Source: Congeria kusceri (Eukaryota > Mollusca > Bivalvia > Myida > Dreissenidae). From it: 64,000 nt of DNA. Position 1 is the first letter of the stretch; every line of letters begins with the position of its first letter. Positions 43,430 to 55,900 of this stretch are shown here, piece by piece. The stretch lies in assembly GCA_027627225.1 (NCBI GenBank), contig JAPFQT010000422.1, positions 10,001-74,000 on the forward strand. The letters run 5' to 3'. Both the position numbers and the translations under genes were made by a program. The notes under the pieces are model-generated. The model was not told the DNA's origin. It made no database searches and worked only from the letters and a program-made list of their open reading frames with translations.

Positions 43430-44233
43430 CTAATTTAGAGATTCACACAATAATCTATAAGTGCTAAATACTGAAACATTGTGCAAATTACATATATAAA
43501 TCACAGTGTAGTCAGTTGTGACTAGGGCGAGCAAAGCCTTTAAAACAACACTGACCGCTGCTATCTTTACCTGTATACAGTACGACGTATCGATAAACAA
43601 TACGTAAGAGTGAATTATAAACCTAACAGGTAATTGAGATGCGAAATGATATTGTTTAATGAAATATATTTTAAACTGATACTGTACATAAAAACTATTC
43701 AAATAAATTAGAAAATGTTTATAACAGTAATATATTACTATCCAAAAAGTTATTTGAGGTTTAAATACATTAAACCTATGAATACATCGTTGGTAAAACC
43801 AATAGCAGACGACATATAAATCAATATGTAAACTGTGTATAAGATGTTCATTGCGTTTATCGATATTTAGTCTACCGTGACATGGGTAGCAGTGGAAAGA
43901 AGACTTTAATACATGTAGCAGGTGTGTAAACCTGGCAAGATTTACAAACCGGTTTTTATAAAAACAAGCATAAGAACTCGGACATTTATGCAAAGGGGAG
44001 TTAATTGCTGAAAAGTAGGTAAGTATTATTTCTATATTATTACTAATCTTTCTTGTATAAACTGAACATTTATGTCTTACGTAAACTAAATACATATATT
44101 TATTTTCTATTTCAGGAACACATAGTGAACAGGAATCAAAAACACAGGTAAGTAGAAAAAAAGAAAGGTAAGTACTTAAAAAAATATCTATTTTTGGGTT
44201 TTTATTTTGAATTTTTATACTTTTTGTTTCCAT
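43430..44233 (-). CDS. Middle open frame of unknown function (copy 4)
   Basis: 267 aa, short form. HFASQLPVRFI matches copies 2 and 5 (copies 1 and 3 have HFASKLPVRF). STYRLLCESLN is private. The switch from type B-like to type A-like sequence falls inside this frame. Confidence 0.5.
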   Translation of the reverse strand: METKSIKIQNKNPKIDIFLSTYLSFFLLTCVFDSCSLCVPEIENKYMYLVYVRHKCSVYTRKISNNIEIILTYFSAINSPLHKCPSSYACFYKNRFVNLARFTHLLHVLKSSFHCYPCHGRLNIDKRNEHLIHSLHIDLYVVCYWFYQRCIHRFNVFKPQITFWIVIYYCYKHFLIYLNSFYVQYQFKIYFIKQYHFASQLPVRFIIHSYVLFIDTSYCIQVKIAAVSVVLKALLALVTTDYTVIYICNLHNVSVFSTYRLLCESLN

Positions 44234-44282
44234 TTTTATATGTTTTTATATATTTACATATGTATATTATTTTACACAAACT

Positions 44283-45503
44283 TTACGAGTGAGGCGACTG
44301 TGTCGCCAGTAAATTATCGTACATGTCGTCTTGGGACAGCGTATCTGCCCATCCTGTATCTTTTGGGGTTGACTTGCCTTTTGGGGTAGTCCTTCTTTTA
44401 TTTTTAGGCCTGGGCGTCAGATCCTCTTCTCGGGTCCGACGCTCCCCACGGCTCGGATCGACATCAATATCCTCTTCCTCGTTAAGATCTTCCGCATCCA
44501 TCTGTTCTGACTGCGTTATCGGCTGCTCCTTTTTCTGCGTCGCTCTCTTCTGCGTCGCTGGCTGCGCTGCCGGCTGTGCCGCTTTCTGTGCCGCCCGCTG
44601 CGCCGCTTTCTGTGTTGTTTTTTCCGCTGTCGGCTGCGCCGCTGTCTGCGCCACCGGCTGCGTCACTTTCTGTGCTGCCGGCTGCGCCGCTTTCTGCGCT
44701 GCCGGTTGCACCTGTATCTGCGCCGCCGGCTGCGCCGTTTTCTGCGCCGCTGGCTGCGCTTCTGTCTGTTCTGCCGGTTGTGATACCGGCTCTGATGTGT
44801 CTTGTGTCGATGGTGGTTGCTGTGCCGACTGTGCCGACACAGCTTCCTCGGTCCGGGGGACCCCTGAAACAATCACCGGAGCGACAGTGACCCGTCCCGG
44901 GCACTCCCTCCGGACGTGCCCGACAGTATGACACCGCAGGCACAGGGGGGACCGCCCGTACATGGTCACTAGCGCTTTCGTGCCACATTTAAATTTCAGC
45001 AAATGAGGAATCAGCCTTGCCTTCTCTGTGTCTACCTCAATGAAAACTCGTTTCACACCCGACGCTATTTTAAAGTCCTCCTCGAATGTAAAATACTCAT
45101 CCGACACATTCAGAACTTTTCCATAAGATGAAAAAATGGTCTTTAATAGCCCTGCATCAAAATATACCGGCAACCAATGAACTTTCAACATAATTCTCTT
45201 GACTCCAAGCCTTGAAAGTTCAAAAACTTTGTTCCCATTGCTCAGCGTTTGTCCGGCACTCGGGATCTTGTTCATCACATCTTTATATTTGAAAACAACT
45301 TCAAGAGACTGATTTGACATACCTTTTGAAATTGTCTCAATTTCATCCGGTGTCACATTTGATGACATCAGCGCCCTCACCGCCTCGTACGAGCTGATCC
45401 CGTGTTTGTTGAAGAGCCTGATCGACCGGTCCATAATTGCAGACATCACGGCTTTGCCTTCTATCGCGGGTAAATCCACGGAAATCACCTCGAATGAACT
45501 CAT
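44283..45503 (-). CDS. ORF1: nucleic-acid-binding protein (copy 4, type A)
   Basis: 406 aa from ATG at 45503, almost identical to copy 3 (one T/A difference in the PTAEK(T/A)TQK region). CCHC knuckle and repeat region intact. Confidence 0.93.
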   Translation of the reverse strand: MSSFEVISVDLPAIEGKAVMSAIMDRSIRLFNKHGISSYEAVRALMSSNVTPDEIETISKGMSNQSLEVVFKYKDVMNKIPSAGQTLSNGNKVFELSRLGVKRIMLKVHWLPVYFDAGLLKTIFSSYGKVLNVSDEYFTFEEDFKIASGVKRVFIEVDTEKARLIPHLLKFKCGTKALVTMYGRSPLCLRCHTVGHVRRECPGRVTVAPVIVSGVPRTEEAVSAQSAQQPPSTQDTSEPVSQPAEQTEAQPAAQKTAQPAAQIQVQPAAQKAAQPAAQKVTQPVAQTAAQPTAEKTTQKAAQRAAQKAAQPAAQPATQKRATQKKEQPITQSEQMDAEDLNEEEDIDVDPSRGERRTREEDLTPRPKNKRRTTPKGKSTPKDTGWADTLSQDDMYDNLLATQSPHS

Positions 45504-45532
45504 TTCAAAGCTGGCTTTATCGCACAAACCAA

Positions 45533-45563
45533 TTTGATCTTAGCCAAAAGGCCGAGAAGCGAT
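45533..45563 (-). pseudogene. U2 5' fragment, nt 1-31 (type A junction)
   Basis: Same junction as copies 1 and 3. Confidence 0.95.
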
Positions 45564-46055
45564 ACCGTCTCCATTCCTGGAAAGCCTTATGTACGAACCA
45601 GTTATATTCGTCGCACGTTTTGCCACGGACACACGAAATGTACGATGCGCGCTCGTCGTTCGCCATAATGGCGCGCGCTCGTGATTTAGAATGCATCCCC
45701 GTAGACATATGTCACGTGCGCATGCCAGAATCACACGAAAATTTCATCGTACGCTAATGTTGTGTACTTCCGGTTTGAAACGTTTTCCGACGTCGACTAA
45801 CAGTCAATCGAGTGGCTTGTGCTTGCGTTCGATGAATCCGCGCTTTAACATAATTATTTATGAAATTCAACCTCACATAACGAACACATAGAAACATTCT
45901 TGCCTTCAGCTGAAAGAGTCAACTTCAGTCGCGGTGCACACTGGCAAGCAACATGAAACAAAAACTACCAACATAAACATCATCAAAAGCACCAAAAGCA
46001 ACAGTACGTTGTTAGTACGGAATAGTGCGACAAAAAAAGAAAACAAAAACGGAAA

Positions 46056-46175
46056 AAGTCTACAGCACCCGGTATTCCCAGGCGGTCACCCATCCAAGTA
46101 CTAACCGGGCTCGACGTTGCTTAACTTCGGTGATCGGACGAGAACCGGTGTTTTCAACGTGATATGGCCGTAGAC
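46056..46175 (-). rRNA. 5S: 5S ribosomal RNA
   Basis: Block 4, first unit. Confidence 0.97.
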
Positions 46176-46344
46176 ACTAACAGTCGAAAATATTCGCATT
46201 ATATACGGAGAGCAGAGTAAGCAGTGTCTATTTTTAGAACAAGGCAAAACTCACAAATATTAACTTTCGGTATAGCCCATGAATCGAATAAACTATTTAC
46301 ACCAGAAGTACATACATAATTATAATACAACACCTACGAAGAAC

Positions 46345-46391
<47 letters not shown>

Positions 46392-46947
46392 TAATAATAA
46401 TAACAACAATAATAATAATATAAGAATAACAACAATAATATTAATATTATAAATGATTAAGTGTGATAGAATTTAATTTCATTATACTATTACATTGTAT
46501 TAATTATAAATAAATGTTAACAGTCTAATCATTATAAGTATAATTAGTAGTAGTCGTATATCAATATAGTTGCATAACCTGGTCTATAGATATACCAATT
46601 TTTAGTTATATAATATATTTACAAATAGTAATTTATATAGTTATATACATAGTTATATAGTTATAACCGTACATAAGGGTCACAATATATGTTTTCTTGT
46701 CGTCACCAGTGAATACCGTTATTATGAATGCTATACGAGTTCGTACTTGCTGTTACGGCTACACGCCCCAATTAGCGGTACTCGGGTCTCATCGGTGGCC
46801 TGCAAGCGGATTACCACGTGTCGCGAGGAAACTGCTGTTCCACGGGCGGGGGTGCTGCCCGACTGAGCTCGGTTCAGATCGCTGCGGACGCCCAAACATC
46901 GACGCACGGCCTGAAACATTCCATGGCTGATTATTGGTTCTGGTTAA

Positions 46948-47135
46948 GTGGGCCGATCCCGGAGGTACTGCAATACCGGGCCAACCCGTGACGAGAGCGG
47001 AGCAAGCCCCTGACATCTCATCTGTGTCCAAAAATCAGTTTAATATCGAAGTCCCCCAATGGGGGACGTATCAGATATTAAGCTGATAAGAACAGATACT
47101 ACACTTTGATCTTAGCCAAAAGGCCGAGAAGCGAT
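46948..47135 (-). ncRNA. U2: U2 spliceosomal snRNA (intact)
   Basis: 188 nt, block 4. Confidence 0.97.
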
Positions 47136-47627
47136 ACCGTCTCCATTCCTGGAAAGCCTTATGTACGAACCAGTTATATTCGTCGCACGTTTTGCCACGG
47201 ACACACGAAATGTACGATGCGCGCTCGTCGTTCGCCATAATGGCGCGCGCTCGTGATTTAGAATGCATCCCCGTAGACATATGTCACGTGCGCATGCCAG
47301 AATCACACGAAAATTTCATCGTACGCTAATGTTGTGTACTTCCGGTTTGAAACGTTTTCCGACGTCGACTAACAGTCAATCGAGTGGCTTGTGCTTGCGT
47401 TCGATGAATCCGCGCTTTAACATAATTATTTATGAAATTCAACCTCACATAACGAACACATAGAAACATTCTTGCCTTCAGCTGAAAGAGTCAACTTCAG
47501 TCGCGGTGCACACTGGCAAGCAACATGAAACAAAAACTACCAACATAAACATCATCAAAAGCACCAAAAGCAACAGTACGTTGTTAGTACGGAATAGTGC
47601 GACAAAAAAAGAAAACAAAAACGGAAA

Positions 47628-47747
47628 AAGTCTACAGCACCCGGTATTCCCAGGCGGTCACCCATCCAAGTACTAACCGGGCTCGACGTTGCTTAACTTC
47701 GGTGATCGGACGAGAACCGGTGTTTTCAACGTGATATGGCCGTAGAC
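47628..47747 (-). rRNA. 5S: 5S ribosomal RNA
   Basis: Block 4, second unit. Confidence 0.97.
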
Positions 47748-47916
47748 ACTAACAGTCGAAAATATTCGCATTATATACGGAGAGCAGAGTAAGCAGTGTC
47801 TATTTTTAGAACAAGGCAAAACTCACAAATATTAACTTTCGGTATAGCCCATGAATCGAATAAACTATTTACACCAGAAGTACATACATAATTATAATAC
47901 AACACCTACGAAGAAC

Positions 47917-47963
<47 letters not shown>

Positions 47964-48519
47964 TAATAATAATAACAACAATAATAATAATATAAGAATA
48001 ACAACAATAATATTAATATTATAAATGATTAAGTGTGATAGAATTTAATTTCATTATACTATTACATTGTATTAATTATAAATAAATGTTAACAGTCTAA
48101 TCATTATAAGTATAATTAGTAGTAGTCGTATATCAATATAGTTGCATAACCTGGTCTATAGATATACCAATTTTTAGTTATATAATATATTTACAAATAG
48201 TAATTTATATAGTTATATACATAGTTATATAGTTATAACCGTACATAAGGGTCACAATATATGTTTTCTTGTCGTCACCAGTGAATACCGTTATTATGAA
48301 TGCTATACGAGTTCGTACTTGCTGTTACGGCTACACGCCCCAATTAGCGGTACTCGGGTCTCATCGGTGGCCTGCAAGCGGATTACCACGTGTCGCGAGG
48401 AAACTGCTGTTCCACGGGCGGGGGTGCTGCCCGACTGAGCTCGGTTCAGATCGCTGCGGACGCCCAAACATCGACGCACGGCCTGAAACATTCCATGGCT
48501 GATTATTGGTTCTGGTTAA

Positions 48520-48707
48520 GTGGGCCGATCCCGGAGGTACTGCAATACCGGGCCAACCCGTGACGAGAGCGGAGCAAGCCCCTGACATCTCATCTGTGTC
48601 CAAAAATCAGTTTAATATCGAAGTCCCCCAATGGGGGACGTATCAGATATTAAGCTGATAAGAACAGATACTACACTTTGATCTTAGCCAAAAGGCCGAG
48701 AAGCGAT
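48520..48707 (-). ncRNA. U2: U2 spliceosomal snRNA (intact)
   Basis: 188 nt, block 4. Confidence 0.97.
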
Positions 48708-49199
48708 ACCGTCTCCATTCCTGGAAAGCCTTATGTACGAACCAGTTATATTCGTCGCACGTTTTGCCACGGACACACGAAATGTACGATGCGCGCTCGT
48801 CGTTCGCCATAATGGCGCGCGCTCGTGATTTAGAATGCATCCCCGTAGACATATGTCACGTGCGCATGCCAGAATCACACGAAAATTTCATCGTACGCTA
48901 ATGTTGTGTACTTCCGGTTTGAAACGTTTTCCGACGTCGACTAACAGTCAATCGAGTGGCTTGTGCTTGCGTTCGATGAATCCGCGCTTTAACATAATTA
49001 TTTATGAAATTCAACCTCACATAACGAACACATAGAAACATTCTTGCCTTCAGCTGAAAGAGTCAACTTCAGTCGCGGTGCACACTGGCAAGCAACATGA
49101 AACAAAAACTACCAACATAAACATCATCAAAAGCACCAAAAGCAACAGTACGTTGTTAGTACGGAATAGTGCGACAAAAAAAGAAAACAAAAACGGAAA

Positions 49200-49319
49200 A
49201 AGTCTACAGCACCCGGTATTCCCAGGCGGTCACCCATCCAAGTACTAACCGGGCTCGACGTTGCTTAACTTCGGTGATCGGACGAGAACCGGTGTTTTCA
49301 ACGTGATATGGCCGTAGAC
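49200..49319 (-). rRNA. 5S: 5S ribosomal RNA
   Basis: Block 4, third unit. Confidence 0.97.
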
Positions 49320-49488
49320 ACTAACAGTCGAAAATATTCGCATTATATACGGAGAGCAGAGTAAGCAGTGTCTATTTTTAGAACAAGGCAAAACTCACAA
49401 ATATTAACTTTCGGTATAGCCCATGAATCGAATAAACTATTTACACCAGAAGTACATACATAATTATAATACAACACCTACGAAGAAC

Positions 49489-49535
<47 letters not shown>

Positions 49536-50091
49536 TAATAATAATAACAACAATAATAATAATATAAGAATAACAACAATAATATTAATATTATAAATGA
49601 TTAAGTGTGATAGAATTTAATTTCATTATACTATTACATTGTATTAATTATAAATAAATGTTAACAGTCTAATCATTATAAGTATAATTAGTAGTAGTCG
49701 TATATCAATATAGTTGCATAACCTGGTCTATAGATATACCAATTTTTAGTTATATAATATATTTACAAATAGTAATTTATATAGTTATATACATAGTTAT
49801 ATAGTTATAACCGTACATAAGGGTCACAATATATGTTTTCTTGTCGTCACCAGTGAATACCGTTATTATGAATGCTATACGAGTTCGTACTTGCTGTTAC
49901 GGCTACACGCCCCAATTAGCGGTACTCGGGTCTCATCGGTGGCCTGCAAGCGGATTACCACGTGTCGCGAGGAAACTGCTGTTCCACGGGCGGGGGTGCT
50001 GCCCGACTGAGCTCGGTTCAGATCGCTGCGGACGCCCAAACATCGACGCACGGCCTGAAACATTCCATGGCTGATTATTGGTTCTGGTTAA

Positions 50092-50279
50092 GTGGGCCGA
50101 TCCCGGAGGTACTGCAATACCGGGCCAACCCGTGACGAGAGCGGAGCAAGCCCCTGACATCTCATCTGTGTCCAAAAATCAGTTTAATATCGAAGTCCCC
50201 CAATGGGGGACGTATCAGATATTAAGCTGATAAGAACAGATACTACACTTTGATCTTAGCCAAAAGGCCGAGAAGCGAT
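50092..50279 (-). ncRNA. U2: U2 spliceosomal snRNA (intact)
   Basis: 188 nt, block 4. Confidence 0.97.
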
Positions 50280-50771
50280 ACCGTCTCCATTCCTGGAAAG
50301 CCTTATGTACGAACCAGTTATATTCGTCGCACGTTTTGCCACGGACACACGAAATGTACGATGCGCGCTCGTCGTTCGCCATAATGGCGCGCGCTCGTGA
50401 TTTAGAATGCATCCCCGTAGACATATGTCACGTGCGCATGCCAGAATCACACGAAAATTTCATCGTACGCTAATGTTGTGTACTTCCGGTTTGAAACGTT
50501 TTCCGACGTCGACTAACAGTCAATCGAGTGGCTTGTGCTTGCGTTCGATGAATCCGCGCTTTAACATAATTATTTATGAAATTCAACCTCACATAACGAA
50601 CACATAGAAACATTCTTGCCTTCAGCTGAAAGAGTCAACTTCAGTCGCGGTGCACACTGGCAAGCAACATGAAACAAAAACTACCAACATAAACATCATC
50701 AAAAGCACCAAAAGCAACAGTACGTTGTTAGTACGGAATAGTGCGACAAAAAAAGAAAACAAAAACGGAAA

Positions 50772-50891
50772 AAGTCTACAGCACCCGGTATTCCCAGGCG
50801 GTCACCCATCCAAGTACTAACCGGGCTCGACGTTGCTTAACTTCGGTGATCGGACGAGAACCGGTGTTTTCAACGTGATATGGCCGTAGAC
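50772..50891 (-). rRNA. 5S: 5S ribosomal RNA
   Basis: Block 4, fourth unit. Confidence 0.97.
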
Positions 50892-51060
50892 ACTAACAGT
50901 CGAAAATATTCGCATTATATACGGAGAGCAGAGTAAGCAGTGTCTATTTTTAGAACAAGGCAAAACTCACAAATATTAACTTTCGGTATAGCCCATGAAT
51001 CGAATAAACTATTTACACCAGAAGTACATACATAATTATAATACAACACCTACGAAGAAC

Positions 51061-51107
<47 letters not shown>

Positions 51108-51663
51108 TAATAATAATAACAACAATAATAATAATATAAGAATAACAACAATAATATTAATATTATAAATGATTAAGTGTGATAGAATTTAATTTCATTA
51201 TACTATTACATTGTATTAATTATAAATAAATGTTAACAGTCTAATCATTATAAGTATAATTAGTAGTAGTCGTATATCAATATAGTTGCATAACCTGGTC
51301 TATAGATATACCAATTTTTAGTTATATAATATATTTACAAATAGTAATTTATATAGTTATATACATAGTTATATAGTTATAACCGTACATAAGGGTCACA
51401 ATATATGTTTTCTTGTCGTCACCAGTGAATACCGTTATTATGAATGCTATACGAGTTCGTACTTGCTGTTACGGCTACACGCCCCAATTAGCGGTACTCG
51501 GGTCTCATCGGTGGCCTGCAAGCGGATTACCACGTGTCGCGAGGAAACTGCTGTTCCACGGGCGGGGGTGCTGCCCGACTGAGCTCGGTTCAGATCGCTG
51601 CGGACGCCCAAACATCGACGCACGGCCTGAAACATTCCATGGCTGATTATTGGTTCTGGTTAA

Positions 51664-51815
51664 GTGGGCCGATCCCGGAGGTACTGCAATACCGGGCCAA
51701 CCCGTGACGAGAGCGGAGCAAGCCCCTGACATCTCATCTGTGTCCAAAAATCAGTTTAATATCGAAGTCCCCCAATGGGGGACGTATCAGATATTAAGCT
51801 GATAAGAACAGATAC
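51664..51815 (-). pseudogene. U2 3' fragment, nt 37-188
   Basis: 152 nt, joined to the A6 tail of element copy 5. Confidence 0.95.
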
Positions 51816-52920
51816 TTTTTTCTTTTTCATAAAACTTTATTCATGAAATTAATTTTTCTGGGCAGTAAAGCGGCCCAGGGCCCGATATAAAGATACTAAA
51901 TTGAATCTAGATGGTAGAAAATGACTTCAACATGGATATAAAAATACAAAACAGTCTTTGACGTCGGCAGGTATGATTAACACTATCACAGTCTTTCACG
52001 TCTGCACGTTTAAAATACTATCACAGATGGTGAACAATCACATATATCACATATTTATGGTAGAAAACACATAACAGTCTTTGACGTCTGCACGTAATTA
52101 ACACTGAATTTTAAAATAATAGTCTTAGATTGATATTATACAAACAGTTTCACAAACCTGTATGTATCGGGCGCTGCTAGTATATCAATGGATCAACAAT
52201 AAATTTAAAGTATACAGAATATATGAAGAAATGTCACGTACTTAATAATACCAGTGGAATATTACATTACCATATGAAAAGAAATAAATAAAAATCAAAG
52301 GGGAAGTGCTAGCAGGTGGCGGCGTCTCCCGGATGACGAGGCTCGGGCCTCCCCATCTGCAAAAGGCCACCAACCGCCCGCAGACATCCGTAGTCTACAG
52401 CGGAGCTGGGTGCAGAGCCGTCGGCGAGATCGTGGTGGACATAACCACAACCTCCCCTCGGGCCCCGAAACCAAGCACAGCCTGAAAAACGTGACATAGT
52501 AATGAAAGGAGGTACTTACTAAATATATAAAGAAATAATCCATTGATAAAAGAAAGGTTAGTCAGTCGTTCTATAGGACCTACATGAGTGAATATGAGGC
52601 AATGGTATGGCGTGGCTACATAGTGATGAAGTATGAGTGATATGGATATGAAAGCATGAAATGAAATGATTCCCAATACTGGGTTACACAACAAATATGA
52701 AAACCATGACTGAAATGGAAACACTACGGAACGACCATGAAACAGGATGATGCAATATACAATACAACACTTTACACAATACACTACAGTATAGTTCATA
52801 AAGAACAAAATCTCCCACTTTCCGCTGGCAGGATGACAGCCCCAGGGCTCACCAGGTCACCATCCGGCTGCCATCATCCTGAAAGCAGAAAGAAGAAGAA
52901 AACAGCAGAAAGAAAACTTG
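51816..52920 (-). other. 3' UTR of element copy 5
   Basis: 1,105 nt, same layout as copy 2. Shares C at 52271 with copy 4. GTGCTAGCAGG at about 52307 is private. Confidence 0.85.
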
Positions 52921-55900
52921 TTACAATTTATACTTTTTGACATAAAATTCTACAAAAGCATCTTTACCAAAAATAAGTTCATTGTTTACTGTACCAATGA
53001 TGTCATATAATCCCCATGTTTCTAAAAATTTGTATTCATTCATTCTTTTAAAATCCACAATTATTCTTAATCTTAATAATGACAAAAACATGGAAATACT
53101 GTCAACAATTTTAAAATGCTTATTGTGATGCTTGGTTTGGTTTCTAATGTACCAAATAACATACCTTGAAATTGACAAAAGGACCAAAAATGTGTAATTA
53201 TGGCCTACACTGTCTGATTTAAAATCAAAAAATCTAAACATCTTTTCAGAAAGAGTAATTTTGGTATCTGATGCAATATTTAATAAGTATAATACTACTC
53301 TATTTAACGTGTTGAAAAAAGAACATTCTATAAATAAGTGAGAAACAGTTTCAATATTCTTGCAAAAATAGCAATGTTTCATTTTAGAAATTCCTTTTAA
53401 ATAAAGGTAGTAATTTACATAAGTTACATCATGAAGTAAGGTAAAACAAATATTTCTGTGACATGGGTCAATAGCATTTGAAAAAACATTTTTAAAGGAA
53501 GTTGAAAAGTGAATTTGTGGAAAATTCACTTTGCATTTTACATTTGTATCTTCTACTTGTAACAATGTAAGGTAAAATTCTTTTGTTGTAATGTTCATAA
53601 AATTAACATCTTCTTGCATTTTTAAAATAGTATTTAAAGCTTTGAGACAATTTTCATAGAAAACAGGTACACAATCACTTTTTGGATATGAATTACTTTC
53701 AAATTTCTTATTGTATTTTCTTAGTTTAAAACCTATCCAGTATTTAGCAAAATGTGTCCATGGTGCTTTATAATCAGATATAAACTTTTGCAAATGCGAT
53801 AATAATAAAGAATACCATTTATATAGGACATTTGGTACGTTTAAACCGCCATTTATGAACGGTAAATATAAGGTTTTCCTAGATACAGGTTCGAAAGAAG
53901 ATGACCAAATAAATTTAAAACAAGCTTTTTGAAACATATTGATATATATTTGGGGCAAACTTCCTGCACTTATATAATACAAAATTTTTGAAAATGCTAA
54001 TGAATTCAAAATGGTGCTTTTACCTTTATATGAAAGTTTAAAGGATGTACATAAATTAAGTACTTTACTGAATTTTAAAAATAAATTAGACCATATTTCA
54101 TCATAGTTTATGTCATATCCAAAATAGTAACCTAAGACTTTACAATGTTTTACCCATGAAATTCCAAAAGGGTGATCGGATCTACTTTTCCATTTTCCAA
54201 TGAAAACACCATTAGATTTCTTATAATTAATTTTGGATCCACTTATTGATTCGAAAAGTTTGACATCTTTAAAGAAATGGGATATGGACACATCATCTGA
54301 TAAAATTGAAGTGTTGTCATCAGCGTATGCAGAAATTTTTACTTCTAAGTTTGAACCAGGCACTTTAATTCCTTTAATCATTGGGTTATTTCTAATTTTT
54401 AGAATAAAAGGTTCTAAACATAAAACATACAAAAGAGGACTGAGTGAACAGCCTTGTCTTACAGATCTTGATAATTCAAAAGGTGCAGATATATGATTGT
54501 TTACAATAACTGATGATTTTATATCAGCATATAGGACTTTAATAAAGGATATAAATTGTAGCGAAAAATTAAAAGATTTGAGAACATTATACATATAATC
54601 CCATGATACTCTGTCAAATGCTTTTTCCTGGTCTATGTTAATAAAACATGCAGAAATATTCTTTTGTTCACAATAATCAAAAATATTTCTTAGTAGATGA
54701 ACATTATCAAAAATAGTTTTTCCTTTTATTGAACAAGTTTGGCTGTCAGAAATAATAGACGGTAAAACAGCACCTAATCTATTTGTTATAATTTTTGAAA
54801 GAAGTTTTCTATCAACATTTAACAAGGAAATCGGTCTGTAATTTTTTACATCAGAAGTATTATTTTTATCTTTACATAGAAGTGTTATATATGATAACTT
54901 TTGTGATGAAGACATGTAACCTAATTCAATACATTTATCATAAATAGCTTTTAATACGTTTCCAAACAAATCAAAAAATTTCGAATAAAATTCTGCAGTC
55001 AGACCATCACTGCCAGGGGATTTATTTTTCTCCATGTCTTTTAAAGCAATTAAAATTTCTTCTGTCGTTATATTTTGTGATAACATTTCATTATCTTCAT
55101 TGGAAACTTTGGGTAAATCATTTAAAAATAGGTCATTTAGAGAATCATTAACAGGTTCACTTGTATATAATGTTGAATAAAAATCTCTAAAACTGTTTAA
55201 AATAGTTTCAGAAGATTTACAATCTGTTGCATTATAATTAATATATGTTATGGTTTTATTTAAGCCATGTGACTGTTCAATGTTAGCAAAACAAGAAGAA
55301 GGATTTTCATTACTATCAATGAGTGTTGACTTGCTTCTAATAACAAAGCCTTTGTGTAACTCATTTTCTAATTTAGTAATCTGTATTTTACATTCATGTT
55401 TTTCTTTTAAATCCGTAGATGTTTTATATTGGTTTCGTAAAAGTTTAACATTGCAATATATTTCATTTCGTTTACATTTACCGTAGTCAATGCAAAATTC
55501 TTTTATCAAAAGTTTCATATTTTCCCAGTATTCTAAAGTAATGTCATTAGTTCTTGATATAATTGCCCAATAATATTTAAAAGCTTCAATAAAGTCATTG
55601 TCTTCTAAATATGAATTGTTAAATTTCCAATATGAATTACCAAAAGTAATGGTATGTTCAATATTTAATTCTAATAATACCAGATCATGATCTGAAATTG
55701 AGAAAGGCATATTAGTGCAATTTATAACATTTGTCTGTAATAATTTACTGACATAAAATCTATCTAATCTACATCCTATATAAGAATTATCATCATCGCC
55801 TAATTTTCTAAACCATGTAACACATTTTTGTTTTGGGTATAAATATCTGTATGCATCAAATAAATTAAATTTAGAAACAATTTGTGACAGAGGTTTAGAA

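Larger units (their letters stand above)
38842..45532 (-). mobile_element. U2-targeted non-LTR retrotransposon, copy 4 (type A 5' end, type B-like 3' part)
   Basis: 6,691 bp, A9 tail with a private variant (AAAGAG before the A run), type A 5' junction. All open frames intact. Its 3' UTR and most of the middle frame share variants with type B copies 2 and 5 (G at 39157; GTAATTGAG at about 43631; C at 43919), whereas from 44086 on it follows copy 3. It is therefore a mosaic. Confidence 0.95.
45533..51815 (-). repeat. 5S-U2 tandem array, block 4 (four unit lengths)
   Basis: U2 5' ends at 45563, 47135, 48707 and 50279, all 1,572 bp apart. Four 5S genes and three intact U2 genes. Confidence 0.97.
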
